A stretch of DNA of 64,000 bases from Pseudoduganella plicata. GTDB taxonomy: Bacteria > Pseudomonadota > Gammaproteobacteria > Burkholderiales > Burkholderiaceae_D. Location: the NCBI RefSeq assembly GCF_004421005.1, contig NZ_CP038026.1, positions 5,518,001 to 5,582,000 of the forward strand, written 5' to 3'. The translations under genes and the position numbers were made by a program. Positions 36,809-45,433 of the stretch are shown piece after piece. Every line of letters starts with the position of its first letter. Position 1 is the stretch's first letter. Below the pieces are notes generated by a model, which saw only the letters and a list, made by a program, of their open reading frames with translations, was not told the DNA's origin and did not search any database.

Positions 36809-37233
36809 TGTTTGCCTCTTGAAGGTTTGCATGGGTAATGAGCAGCGAGAGCGGCCAGCACCAGTTGTGCGGCATTTCCCTTGAGTTTCTCCGGACCGAG
36901 TAGCGCGATGTCGTCGGTCACCTCGTAGTTCAGTTCGTGGGGGATGTCCTTGCGCCCCGGGCACCATATCGTTCCCGCCCCGGCATCCATTACACCGTCC
37001 AGATATCCCATCGCGCGCTCGCGCTGGACTGCATTGTGCCCAGTGCGCGGATCTGCCTTCATGTCGTGAATCAACCGCTGGCCGGTCATATGCGGCCCAT
37101 TTGCAGGCCGAGCCACAGCAGCGTTCTGGAAGACGAACAGCACCCCAAAACTCAACACTCCCGCACAGGCCCTGTAACGCTTCCAGCCGCGACTCTTCCG
37201 AAGCGAGCTGCCAGAACAACAGTTATTGACCAT
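36805..37233 (-). CDS. tai4: Tai4-family immunity protein (periplasmic)
   Basis: 142 aa from MVNNCCSGSS, with GGGAGG 4 bases upstream. A signal peptide (ACAGVLSFGVLFVFQNAAVA) directs it to the periplasm. The mature part has the Rap1/Tai4-like features AMGYLDGVMDAGAGTIWCPG and a C-terminal cysteine (HYPCKPS), which would form the conserved disulfide. It neutralises Tae4 by occluding its active site. The gene precedes and overlaps tae4, so immunity is translated first. Confidence 0.82.
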   Translation of the reverse strand: MVNNCCSGSSLRKSRGWKRYRACAGVLSFGVLFVFQNAAVARPANGPHMTGQRLIHDMKADPRTGHNAVQRERAMGYLDGVMDAGAGTIWCPGRKDIPHELNYEVTDDIALLGPEKLKGNAAQLVLAALAAHYPCKPSRGKQ

Positions 37234-37374
37234 GTAACCTCCCGAATGTGGATAGAGCCGCGGAGCCTGACGTCCCGCTGTCATCGTAGCGCCATGCGGC
37301 ACGAGCGAGATTGCGCAAATCGCCCCGATGCCGCCAAAGTAGTGCAGTCAATCGGCAACGCAAACCCATGCTGC

Positions 37375-37380
37375 TATAAT
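37375..37380 (+). promoter_or_regulatory. -10 box of the metal-efflux operon
   Basis: TATAAT, perfect consensus, 24 bases before the GTG start of the first small gene. No clear -35 is visible, which would fit an activator-dependent (for example MerR- or two-component-controlled) promoter, but no regulator gene is adjacent. Confidence 0.5.
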
Positions 37381-37403
37381 CGGCATCTCCCAAGGACCCC
37401 AAC

Positions 37404-37760
37404 GTGCGCCTCCTCCTCTGTCTCCTGCTAACGCTGTGCCTACCCCTGCAAAGCTTCGCGCTGCAGTGGGAGCCTGTGCTGGCCGGCAAAATGACGCTGG
37501 CGCACGAGGTCGAGCATGACAAGCGCGTCCAGCATCATCATCACGAAAAAGACGGGACGGTCCACTACGACCAGTCCGACGAATCGGCCAAGCACGTGCA
37601 GGACCATACCTGTACGCCGCAGCCGGCTGCCGTGCCGCTGCCGCCGCTGCCCGTGCTGCCGCCGCAGCTGATCTCCATCGTGCGTCCCGACGGTCCGGCG
37701 CCGATGCCGGATCCCTTCCTGGACTGTCCGCACCGACCGCCTTCCGCACCCCTCGGCTGA
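37404..37760 (+). CDS. Small His-rich exported protein heading the metal-efflux operon
   Basis: 118 aa, GTG start with AAGGA upstream. The signal peptide (LLLCLLLTLCLPLQSFA) is followed by a His cluster (RVQHHHHEKDG), two further His residues and a Pro-rich C-terminus. It is likely a periplasmic metal-binding or sensing accessory, similar in position to small proteins that precede czcCBA in Cupriavidus, but I cannot assign it to a named family. It is separated from the czcC-like gene by 94 bp. Confidence 0.75.
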   Translation: MRLLLCLLLTLCLPLQSFALQWEPVLAGKMTLAHEVEHDKRVQHHHHEKDGTVHYDQSDESAKHVQDHTCTPQPAAVPLPPLPVLPPQLISIVRPDGPAPMPDPFLDCPHRPPSAPLG

Positions 37761-37854
37761 GCCGCCGGGGGAGCTTCGCACAACATCCAGCGCGGCGTGA
37801 CCGCGCCCCGTGCGCATTCCTTTGGCGATGAGTTAACTCACCCAAGGAATTCCG

Positions 37855-39108
37855 ATGCGTACATTACGCTTGCCTCTTTATTTCGCGGCTGCTGTCTGCA
37901 TGCTGCCGCCCTTTTCAAACGCGCAGCATGCGCCGACGGAACCCGTTGCACAGGCGCAGAGTGCGCCCGCCGCGCCGACGTTGCGCGCGCTGGTTGAAGC
38001 CGCCTGGCAGCGCTCGCCACTGGCCCAGACGCTGATGGCGCGCCGCCATGAAACCGCCGCCTCGCGCGACCTTGCCGCCTCGTGGCTGGCCGCCGCACCC
38101 ACCCTTGGCCTATCCGAGCGCTCGGATCGCTGGACCGACCGGCGTAACGCCCGGGAGACGGAACTGTCGCTGTCCGCACCCATCGTGCTGCCTGGCCAGC
38201 ACGGCGCGCGCCGTCAGCTTGCGGAACGGGCCGACCAGGAGCTGGATGCCCAGCTGTTGCATGCACGGCTCGCCATTGCCGGCGAGGTGCGTGCCCGGCT
38301 GTGGGAAGCGGCTGCCGCCCGCGAGGTGCTGGCCGAGAAAAGCGACCACCTGCACCATGTGGAAGATCTGGCGGACGATGTCGACCGCCGCGTCAAGGCG
38401 GGCGACCTGGCCCGCAGCGACGCGCTGCTGGCGAAGCAGGAACTGCTGGCGGCCACCACCGATCTCGCCCTGGCGCGGGGTCGGGCCGGCGAGGCGCTGG
38501 CCCGTTTTCGCCTGTTGACGGGCGCCGCCGCGCTGCCCGACATGGAACCCGAACCGCTGCCGGCCGCGACGACCGCAACGGACCATGCACGCCTGCGGGC
38601 GGCGCAGGCCGCGGCGACGCGTGCGCGCGCGGCCGTCGAACTGGCATCGGCCAGCCGGCAGGCTGCGCCGACGGTGGCGCTGTCGATGCGGCGCGAGCGC
38701 GACGGCATCATGCCGGACGCCGACCGCAGCATCGGTATCGCGCTGCAGATTCCACTGTCCGGCAAGCTGCGCAACCGTCCGGCCGAAGCGCTGGCGGGCA
38801 CGCAACTGGCGACAGCTTCCGCGGAGCTGGCGCAAACGGAGGCCATCGTCGACAGCGACCTGGCGCTCGCGCAGGACCAGTTGACCAATGCGCGTGCCGC
38901 GCTGGATGCCGCCACCGCCCGCGCCGCCGCGCTGCGCGAGCACACCGCGTTGTTCGAGCACGCGTTCCGGCAGGGCGAAAAGCCGCTGGCGGACCTGCTG
39001 CGTTCGCGCGCGCTGACCCATGAAGCCGAAGTGGCGGTGCGCCAGCAGCGCATCGCACTGGCACTTGCCCACTCCCAGATGAACCAGGCCTCCGGAATCC
39101 TCCCATGA
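37855..39108 (+). CDS. czcC: Outer-membrane efflux protein (TolC/CzcC family)
   Basis: 417 aa. AAGGAA precedes the ATG. A signal peptide ends near PPFSNA. The body has two OEP repeats with long coiled segments (LRALVEAAWQRSPLAQTLMA; LRAAQAAATRARAAVELA) and the typical GEKPLADLLRSRAL near the end. It forms the outer-membrane channel of the tripartite metal pump encoded downstream. Its stop overlaps the next ATG (ATGA). The gene name is by family; the exported metal is not known. Confidence 0.88.
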   Translation: MRTLRLPLYFAAAVCMLPPFSNAQHAPTEPVAQAQSAPAAPTLRALVEAAWQRSPLAQTLMARRHETAASRDLAASWLAAAPTLGLSERSDRWTDRRNARETELSLSAPIVLPGQHGARRQLAERADQELDAQLLHARLAIAGEVRARLWEAAAAREVLAEKSDHLHHVEDLADDVDRRVKAGDLARSDALLAKQELLAATTDLALARGRAGEALARFRLLTGAAALPDMEPEPLPAATTATDHARLRAAQAAATRARAAVELASASRQAAPTVALSMRRERDGIMPDADRSIGIALQIPLSGKLRNRPAEALAGTQLATASAELAQTEAIVDSDLALAQDQLTNARAALDAATARAAALREHTALFEHAFRQGEKPLADLLRSRALTHEAEVAVRQQRIALALAHSQMNQASGILP

Positions 39109-39662
39109 AGACCCTTATTGTTTTACTGCTTGCGCTGGCTGTCGCCATGCCCGCGCACGCGTCGCCCGGCGCCCACGGGCCCAATGGCGAGCACCTCGAC
39201 GGCCCTGCCGCGACCAACACGTCGGGCAGCGTGCCGCGTGTCGAGACATTTACCGAGCTGTTCGAGCTGGTTGGCCACCTGTCCGGCGGCGAGCTGTCCG
39301 TGCTGATCGACCGTTACGAGACCAACGAACCTGTCCTCGGCGGTACCCTGGAAGTGGAGTACAAGCACCTCAAGGCGCGCGCGAAGTTCCATGCCGATGT
39401 CGGCGACTACGCGATCGACGACGAGAAGCTCCTGCAGGCGCTGTCGGTACCCGGCAAGCATGCGCTGCTGTTTACGTTCACGGCCGGTGGCGAGAGCGAC
39501 CTGCTGGAAGGCACGCTGGACGTGCCGGCTGCTGCCGCTAACGGGCATGGTCACGACCATGAGCGCCGCTGGTGGTGGCTCGGCGCCGTGCCAGTGCTCG
39601 CGATTCCGGCCACGCTGGTGCTGCGCGCACGTCGTCGCCGCGCGCAGGAGGTGCGGGCATGA
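39105..39662 (+). CDS. Periplasmic, C-terminally anchored accessory of the metal efflux system
   Basis: 185 aa. Signal peptide (LIVLLLALAVAMPAHA), then a mature N-terminus SPGAHGPNGEHLDG shared with the downstream adaptor. A beta-rich domain follows (GELSVLIDRYETNEPVLGGT), then a short His linker (GHGHDHERR) and a C-terminal membrane segment (WLGAVPVLAIPATLVL) with a basic tail. It overlaps both neighbours by ATGA, so it is an integral part of the operon. It resembles the N-terminal metal-binding domain of CzcB-type adaptors as a stand-alone protein (inference). Confidence 0.78.
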   Translation: MKTLIVLLLALAVAMPAHASPGAHGPNGEHLDGPAATNTSGSVPRVETFTELFELVGHLSGGELSVLIDRYETNEPVLGGTLEVEYKHLKARAKFHADVGDYAIDDEKLLQALSVPGKHALLFTFTAGGESDLLEGTLDVPAAAANGHGHDHERRWWWLGAVPVLAIPATLVLRARRRRAQEVRA

Positions 39663-40774
39663 GCTGGCATCGATTCCCCGCCGCGGTCGCCCTGGCGCTG
39701 CTCGGCATGCACAACGTCCACGCGTCTCCCGGCGCCCATGGCCCGAATGGCGAACACCTGGACGGGCAGGGGACAGCGTCCGTCAGCGGCCTGGCCCGCC
39801 TACCGGACGGCAGCGTCAACGTGCCCAAGCTGGCCCAGCGCCGCATGGCGATCCGCACCGTCAAGGTGGCGGAAGGCGAACACCCGCAAACGGTCGAACT
39901 GAACGGCAAGGTCGCCATCGACCCGAACGCGGGCGGCCGCGTGCAGGCGCCGTTTGCCGGCCGCATCGTGCCCGGTCCGCAAGGCTTGCCGACGGCGGGG
40001 CAGGCCGTCCGCAAGGGGCAGGTGCTGGCAAAGCTGGCGCCAGTAGCCAGCGCGGTGGAGCGCGGCAACCAGGAAGCCACGCTGGCCGACCTGCGTGCCA
40101 TGCGCGCGCTGGCCGAGCGCCGGGTGGCCCGGCTCGAATCGCTGGAAGGCACGGTGCCGGCAAAGGAGATCGACGCCGCGCGCGCCGAGCTGGCCAGCCT
40201 GGCCGGCCGGCAGAAGGCGGTGGCGGGCACGGTGCGCGGCACTGAGGCCATCGTGTCGCCGGCGGATGGCGTCGTCGCCAGCGCCCAGGTGCTGGCCGGC
40301 CAGATCGTCGAGGCGCGCGACGTGCTGTTCGAGGTGATCGACCCGGCGCGCGCGCTGGTCGAGGCGAGCACGCCCGACGTCACGCTCGCCTCGCGCATCG
40401 CCGCGGCCTCGCTGCCGGCGGCCCCTGATGCGCAGCTGGTGCTGGTCGGCGGGGGACGCAGCCTGCGCGACGGCGCCTTGCCGATCACCTTCCGCGCCAC
40501 CGGCCCGGCCTTGCCGCTGGCGGTGGGCCAGCCGGTATCGGTGCTGGCGAAGCTGAAGACGACCGTCAAGGGCATCGTCCTGCCGGCCGCCGCCCTGGTG
40601 CGCAATCCGGCCAACGAGCCGGTGGTGTGGATCAAGTCCGGGACGATGCGCTTCATTGCGCAGCCGGTGGAGGCGTGTCCGCTCGATGCCCACACGATCG
40701 TTGTCACGCGTGGCCTGTCCGCGGAGAACCGCGTGGTGGTGTCCGGCGCGGCGTTGATCAACCAGATCCGGTAA
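39659..40774 (+). CDS. czcB: RND efflux periplasmic adaptor (CzcB/CusB family)
   Basis: 371 aa. The start MSWHRFPAAV overlaps the preceding stop (ATGA). A signal peptide precedes the mature end SPGAHGPNGEHLDG. Lipoyl/barrel-sandwich halves flank a short helical hairpin (GQAVRKGQVLAKLAP; AIVSPADGVVASAQVLAGQI), followed by beta-barrel and membrane-proximal domains (SVLAKLKTTVKGIVLPAAAL). It links the inner-membrane pump to the outer-membrane channel and may hand metal to the pump. Confidence 0.9.
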   Translation: MSWHRFPAAVALALLGMHNVHASPGAHGPNGEHLDGQGTASVSGLARLPDGSVNVPKLAQRRMAIRTVKVAEGEHPQTVELNGKVAIDPNAGGRVQAPFAGRIVPGPQGLPTAGQAVRKGQVLAKLAPVASAVERGNQEATLADLRAMRALAERRVARLESLEGTVPAKEIDAARAELASLAGRQKAVAGTVRGTEAIVSPADGVVASAQVLAGQIVEARDVLFEVIDPARALVEASTPDVTLASRIAAASLPAAPDAQLVLVGGGRSLRDGALPITFRATGPALPLAVGQPVSVLAKLKTTVKGIVLPAAALVRNPANEPVVWIKSGTMRFIAQPVEACPLDAHTIVVTRGLSAENRVVVSGAALINQIR

Positions 40775-40778
40775 CGCC

Positions 40779-43700
40779 ATGTTCAATGCAATCGTTCGTT
40801 TCAGCCTGCACAACCGGCTGCTCGTGCTGGCAGCCGCCGTTCTGCTGATGGTGTATGGCGGCTTCACGGCACAGCGTACGCCGATCGACGTGTTCCCCGA
40901 CCTGAACAAGCCGGTCGTCACCGTGCTGACGGAGGCCGGCGGCATGGCGCCCGAGGAAGTCGAGCAGCTGGTGTCGTTCCCGCTGGAGACAAGCCTGAAC
41001 GGCATGCCCGGCGTGACGCGCGTGCGCTCCGTTTCCGGCGTCGGCCTGTCGATCGTCTATGCGGAATTCGACTGGAACACCGACGTGTACCGCAACCGCC
41101 AGCTCGTCGCCGAGCGGCTGTCGCTGGTGCGCGAACAACTGCCTGCCGGCGTCAATCCGGCCATGGGGCCGGTGTCGTCGATCATGGGCGAGATCATGCT
41201 GATCGCGCTGCCCATCGACCTGACAAAAACCGATCCGATGAAGGCGCGCGAGTATGCCGACTTCGTGCTGCGTCCGCGCCTGCTGTCGATCCCCGGCGTC
41301 GCGCAGGTGATCCCGATCGGTGGCGACGTGCGCCAGTTGCGCATCGAGCCCGACACCACGCGCATGGCGCAGTACGGCATCACGCTGGGGCAGCTGACCG
41401 GCGCGCTGCAAGGCTTCGCGTCGAACACCAGCGGCGGTTTCATCGACCTGAACAGCCGCGAATACCTGATCCGCAACCTGGGGCGCACCACGCGTCTTGA
41501 AGATGCCCGCGGGCTGCCGGTGGCATACCGCAACGGCACGCCGGTGCTGCTGGAGCAGGTGGCGCAGGTGCGCTATGCCCCCGCATTCAAGCGTGGCGAT
41601 GCGGGCATGAACGGGCTGCCGGCGGTGATCGTCAGCGTGCAGAAGCAGCCGACCGGCGACACGGTGCGGCTCACCCGCCAGATCGAGACGGCGCTGGCCG
41701 AGCTGCGCCAGGGCCTGCCCGCCGGGCTCTCGGCGCCCGAAGTGCTGTTCCGGCAGGCCGACTTCATTGAAACGTCGATCGGCAACGTGGTCGAGGCGCT
41801 GCGCGACGGCGCCATCCTGGTCGCAGTCGTGCTGTTCGCGTTCCTGCTCAGCGCACGCACCACGGTGATCTCGCTGGTGGCGATTCCGCTGTCGCTGGCC
41901 GTCACCGCGCTGGCCTTCCACCTGCTGGGGCAATCGATCAACGTGATGACCCTGGGCGGCCTTGCCATTGCCATTGGCGAGCTGGTGGACGATGCCGTGG
42001 TCGACGTCGAGAACATCCTGCGCCGCTTGCGCCAGCGGCCGGAGGGTACCTCCGTGCTGGAGACGATCTGGCATGCCTCGGTCGAAGTCCGGTCCGGCAT
42101 CGTCTACGCGACGGTCATCGTGGTGCTGGTGTTCGTGCCGCTGTTCGCCTTGCCCGGTATCGAGGGGCGGCTGTTCGCGCCGCTGGGCATCGCCTACATC
42201 ACGTCGATCCTGGCATCGATGCTGGTGTCGATGACGGTCACGCCCGTACTCTCGATGGTGCTGCTGCCGCGCATGAAGCGCCTGCACCATGGCGACAGTG
42301 CAGTGGTGCGCTGGCTCAAGCGGCATGACGAAATGCTGCTGCACTGGTCCCTGCCGCGCGCGCGTGGCGTGCTGGCCGTTGCCATCGTTGCCGTGGTGGT
42401 TGCGGCGGCGTCGGTACCGTTCTTCCCACGGGCGTTCCTGCCCGCGTTCAACGAGGGCTCGCTGGTGATGGGCATGACGTTCACGCCCGGCACGTCGCTG
42501 GCCGAAGCGAACCGGATGGGCGCGCTGGCCGAGACGCTGGTCAGGCAGGTACCGGAAGTGATCAAAGTGGGCCGCCGCACCGGCCGCGCGGAACTGGACG
42601 AACATGCCGAAGGCGTGCACTCGTCCGAGATCGACGTGGACCTGAAGCCGTCGGAGCGCTCGCGCGAGGAGGTGATGGCGGCGATCCGCTCGCAGCTGTC
42701 CGTCATCCCGGCCTCGGTGGCGATCGGCCAGCCGATCTCGCACCGGCTCGATCACCTGCTCTCGGGCGTGCGCGCGCAGATCGCGCTGAAAATCTATGGC
42801 GACGACATCGACACGCTGCGCGGCCTGGCCGAAGCGCTGCGCACGCGGCTGGATGGCGTGCCGGGGCTGGTCGACTTGTCGGTGGAGCGCCTGGTGCTGA
42901 TCCCGCAGATCACGGTCCGTGTCGACTACCGCAAGGCGGCGCAGTCCGGCCTGTCGGCAGGGCAGGTGCTGGCGTCGATCGAGGCCCTGTCCGAGGGTAC
43001 CAAGGTGACGCAGGTGATCGACGGCGCGCGCCGCTACGACCTGGTGGTGCGGCTGGCCGATGCGCAGCGCACGCCGCAGGACCTGGAGCGCCTGATGCTG
43101 GACACGCCGGCAGGGCGGCTGCCGCTGTCGTCCATCGCCACCGTCGAGGAAAGCGACGGGCCGAACCAGATCGGTCGCGAGAACGGGCGACGCCGCATCG
43201 TCGTGTATGCAAACACGGATGGCTCCAGCATGTCGCGCATCGTGGACGACGTGCGCGGTGCGGTCGCTGCCACGTCGCTGCCGGGCGGCTATTTCATCAG
43301 CATCGAAGGCCAGTTCCAGGCGCAGGAGGCGGCGCAGCGGCTGATCGTCGGACTGTCGCTGGCGTCGCTGGGGCTGATCTTCCTGGTGCTGTACACGCGC
43401 TATCGTTCCGCCATCCTGGCGGCCGTGATCATGGCCAACATCCCGTTTGCGCTGGTCGGCAGCGTGGCGGCGATGTGGCTGGCCGGGGTGTCGCTGTCGG
43501 TTGCGTCGATGGTCGGGTTTATCACGCTGGCGGGTATCGCCACGCGCAACGGCATCCTGAAGATCAGCCACTACATCAACCTGTGCAAGTTCGAGGGCGA
43601 GACCTTTGGCTGGCCGATGATCGTGCGCGGTTCGCTGGAACGGCTCACGCCCGTATTGATGACGGCACTGGTCGCGGCCTTCGCACTGGTGCCGCTGTTG

Positions 43701-43874
43701 CTGGCGGCGGACGCGCCGGGCAAGGAAATCCTGCACCCGGTCGCGGTGGTGATCTTCGGCGGCCTGGTCAGCTCGACCCTGCTCGATTCGCTGCTGACGC
43801 CATTGATCTTCTGGCTGGTGGGGCGCAAGCCGTTGACGGACATACTGGCGCGCACTGGCGAGGAAAGTTATTGA
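40779..43874 (+). CDS. czcA: Heavy-metal RND efflux pump, CzcA/CusA family
   Basis: 1031 aa. Twelve membrane segments and two large periplasmic loops. It begins FSLHNRLLVLAAAVLLMVYG and contains TPIDVFPDLNKPVVTVLTEA. The proton-path motif in the fourth membrane helix reads GELVDDAVVDVEN, a variant of the DGAVVxxEN pattern of CzcA. The final helices include GIATRNGILKISHYINL. Proton-driven antiporter exporting a divalent or monovalent heavy-metal ion. The double Asp variant differs from classical Co/Zn/Cd and Cu/Ag types, so the substrate is left open. It lies four bases after the adaptor gene. Confidence 0.92.
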   Translation: MFNAIVRFSLHNRLLVLAAAVLLMVYGGFTAQRTPIDVFPDLNKPVVTVLTEAGGMAPEEVEQLVSFPLETSLNGMPGVTRVRSVSGVGLSIVYAEFDWNTDVYRNRQLVAERLSLVREQLPAGVNPAMGPVSSIMGEIMLIALPIDLTKTDPMKAREYADFVLRPRLLSIPGVAQVIPIGGDVRQLRIEPDTTRMAQYGITLGQLTGALQGFASNTSGGFIDLNSREYLIRNLGRTTRLEDARGLPVAYRNGTPVLLEQVAQVRYAPAFKRGDAGMNGLPAVIVSVQKQPTGDTVRLTRQIETALAELRQGLPAGLSAPEVLFRQADFIETSIGNVVEALRDGAILVAVVLFAFLLSARTTVISLVAIPLSLAVTALAFHLLGQSINVMTLGGLAIAIGELVDDAVVDVENILRRLRQRPEGTSVLETIWHASVEVRSGIVYATVIVVLVFVPLFALPGIEGRLFAPLGIAYITSILASMLVSMTVTPVLSMVLLPRMKRLHHGDSAVVRWLKRHDEMLLHWSLPRARGVLAVAIVAVVVAAASVPFFPRAFLPAFNEGSLVMGMTFTPGTSLAEANRMGALAETLVRQVPEVIKVGRRTGRAELDEHAEGVHSSEIDVDLKPSERSREEVMAAIRSQLSVIPASVAIGQPISHRLDHLLSGVRAQIALKIYGDDIDTLRGLAEALRTRLDGVPGLVDLSVERLVLIPQITVRVDYRKAAQSGLSAGQVLASIEALSEGTKVTQVIDGARRYDLVVRLADAQRTPQDLERLMLDTPAGRLPLSSIATVEESDGPNQIGRENGRRRIVVYANTDGSSMSRIVDDVRGAVAATSLPGGYFISIEGQFQAQEAAQRLIVGLSLASLGLIFLVLYTRYRSAILAAVIMANIPFALVGSVAAMWLAGVSLSVASMVGFITLAGIATRNGILKISHYINLCKFEGETFGWPMIVRGSLERLTPVLMTALVAAFALVPLLLAADAPGKEILHPVAVVIFGGLVSSTLLDSLLTPLIFWLVGRKPLTDILARTGEESY

Positions 43875-43941
43875 TTCGGATTGATCGGTTCAAGCGCGGC
43901 GCCACAAGTCCGCCGCATCACTTAACGCAATGGAGCACCCA

Positions 43942-44316
43942 ATGAAAAAAATCGCAGCAATGATGGCCTTCGGCCTGGCAATGGCCATCGGCGCACCCGC
44001 AACCGCCCACGAGAGCCCGGCCAGGCACGGCGGCATTGTCAGGAGCGCGGGCGACCTGTCGTTCGAACTGGTCAACAAGGAAGGCAAGGTAACGATCCAT
44101 GTCGATGACCATGGCAAGCCCATGACGACGGCGGGCGCCAGCGGGACGCTGACGGTCCTGAAGGGCACGCGCAAGTCCGAAACGACGCTGGCCGCTGGCG
44201 CCGGCAATACGCTGGTCGCCAAGGATGACGTGAAGCTCGAAGCGGGCAACAAGGTCATGGCGCGGGTGACGCTGCCGAACAGGCAGGCTGTCAGCGTTCG
44301 TTTCGCCATCAGGTAA
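43942..44316 (+). CDS. Small periplasmic protein of the metal efflux operon
   Basis: 124 aa from MKKIAAMMAFG, with GGAG 7 bases upstream; an ATG 12 bases earlier is rejected. The signal peptide ends at APATA and is followed by a mature HESPARHGGIV start. The remainder is a small beta domain (ELVNKEGKVTIHVDDHGKP, KLEAGNKVMARVTLPNRQ). It resembles small His-containing periplasmic proteins found after CusA/CzcA genes. It may bind metal at the N-terminal His residues. Confidence 0.78.
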   Translation: MKKIAAMMAFGLAMAIGAPATAHESPARHGGIVRSAGDLSFELVNKEGKVTIHVDDHGKPMTTAGASGTLTVLKGTRKSETTLAAGAGNTLVAKDDVKLEAGNKVMARVTLPNRQAVSVRFAIR

Positions 44317-44324
44317 GCGGCCGT

Positions 44325-44348
44325 GCCGGCGGGCGTGCGCCCGCCGGC
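44325..44348 (+). other. 10-bp perfect hairpin between operon genes
   Basis: GCCGGCGGGC-GTGC-GCCCGCCGGC, with no T-tract. Very stable. Probably an RNA stabilising or attenuating element that lowers expression of the downstream EamA gene relative to the pump genes (inference). Confidence 0.6.
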
Positions 44349-44365
44349 CAAGCTGGAGATGCATC

Positions 44366-45408
44366 ATGCGACAAGGCGTTGTGTACGCACTGCTGGCCGC
44401 CGTCACGTTCGGCGCAAGCACCCCGATATCCAAGCTGCTGCTGGGCAGCATGTCGCCATGGACGCTGGCGGCCGTGCTGTACCTGGGCAGCGGCCTGGGC
44501 CTGGCCGCGTGGCTGGTGCTGCGCCGCCTGGCCAGGCCCGCCAGCGGGCAGGCCAGCCTGACGCGTGCCGATGCGCCGTGGCTGGCCGGCGCGGTGGCGT
44601 TTTGCGGCGTTGCCGGTCCGGTGCTGCTGATGACTGGACTGGTGCATACGCCGGCATCCACGGCTTCGCTGCTGCTCAACGTCGAAGGGGTCCTTACGGC
44701 ACTGCTGGCATGGTTCGCGTTCCGCGAGAGCTTCGATCGTCGCATCTTTGCCGGCATGGTGCTCATCGTTGCAGGGGGCGTGCTGCTCGCGTGGCAGCCA
44801 ACGCGCTGGCGTCGTCCTGGGGCGTGCCGGCGATTGTCGCGGCGTGCCTGTGCTGGGCGATCGACAACAACCTGACGCGCAAGATCTCGGCCAGCGACGC
44901 CGTGCAGATCGCCGCCGTGAAAGGCCTCGTCGCCGGCGCCGTCAATCTCGCCATCGCACTGGCGACGGGCCAGCAACTGCCGGCGGCGTGGCCGGCTGTC
45001 GGCGCAGCCTTGGTCGGCTTCTGCGGCTATGGCCTGAGCCTGGTGCTGTTCGTGCTGGCGCTGCGTCACCTCGGCACCGCGCGCACGGGCGCCTATTTTT
45101 TGGCCGCGCCGTTTGTCGGCGCGGCACTGTCCTCGCTGCTGTTGCGGGAAACGCCCGCTGGCTCGTTCTGGCTCGCCAGCGCACTGATGGCCGCCGGCAT
45201 CTGGCTGCACCTGACCGAGCATCACGAGCACAAGCACACGCACGAACCGCTCGAGCACAGCCACGAGCACGTGCACGACGAGCACCACCGCCATGAGCAC
45301 GCGGACGATTGGAACGGGCATGCGCCCCATGCACATTCGCATCGGCACGAACCGATCACGCACGCCCATGCGCATACGCCCGATATCCATCATCGGCATC
45401 CGCATTGA
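44366..45408 (+). pseudogene. EamA/DMT-family transporter with His-rich tail, frameshifted
   Basis: Two frames form one ten-helix DMT transporter. The first half (ATG 44366, MRQGVVYALLAAVTFGAST to GVLLAWQ) shifts near 44797 to the frame reading ANALASSWGVPAIVAACLCW and onward. One missing G (CAGGCC to CAGCC) would account for it. The cytoplasmic tail of about 62 residues has roughly 25 histidines (HHEHKHTHEPLEH, HAPHAHSHRHE), resembling metal-binding tails of zinc/nickel exporters. As the last operon gene it likely adds metal export or import. Both halves keep strong coding character, so a sequencing error is a real possibility. Confidence 0.78.
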
Positions 45409-45433
45409 ACCCGGACAGCCGCGCCGGCGGCCG

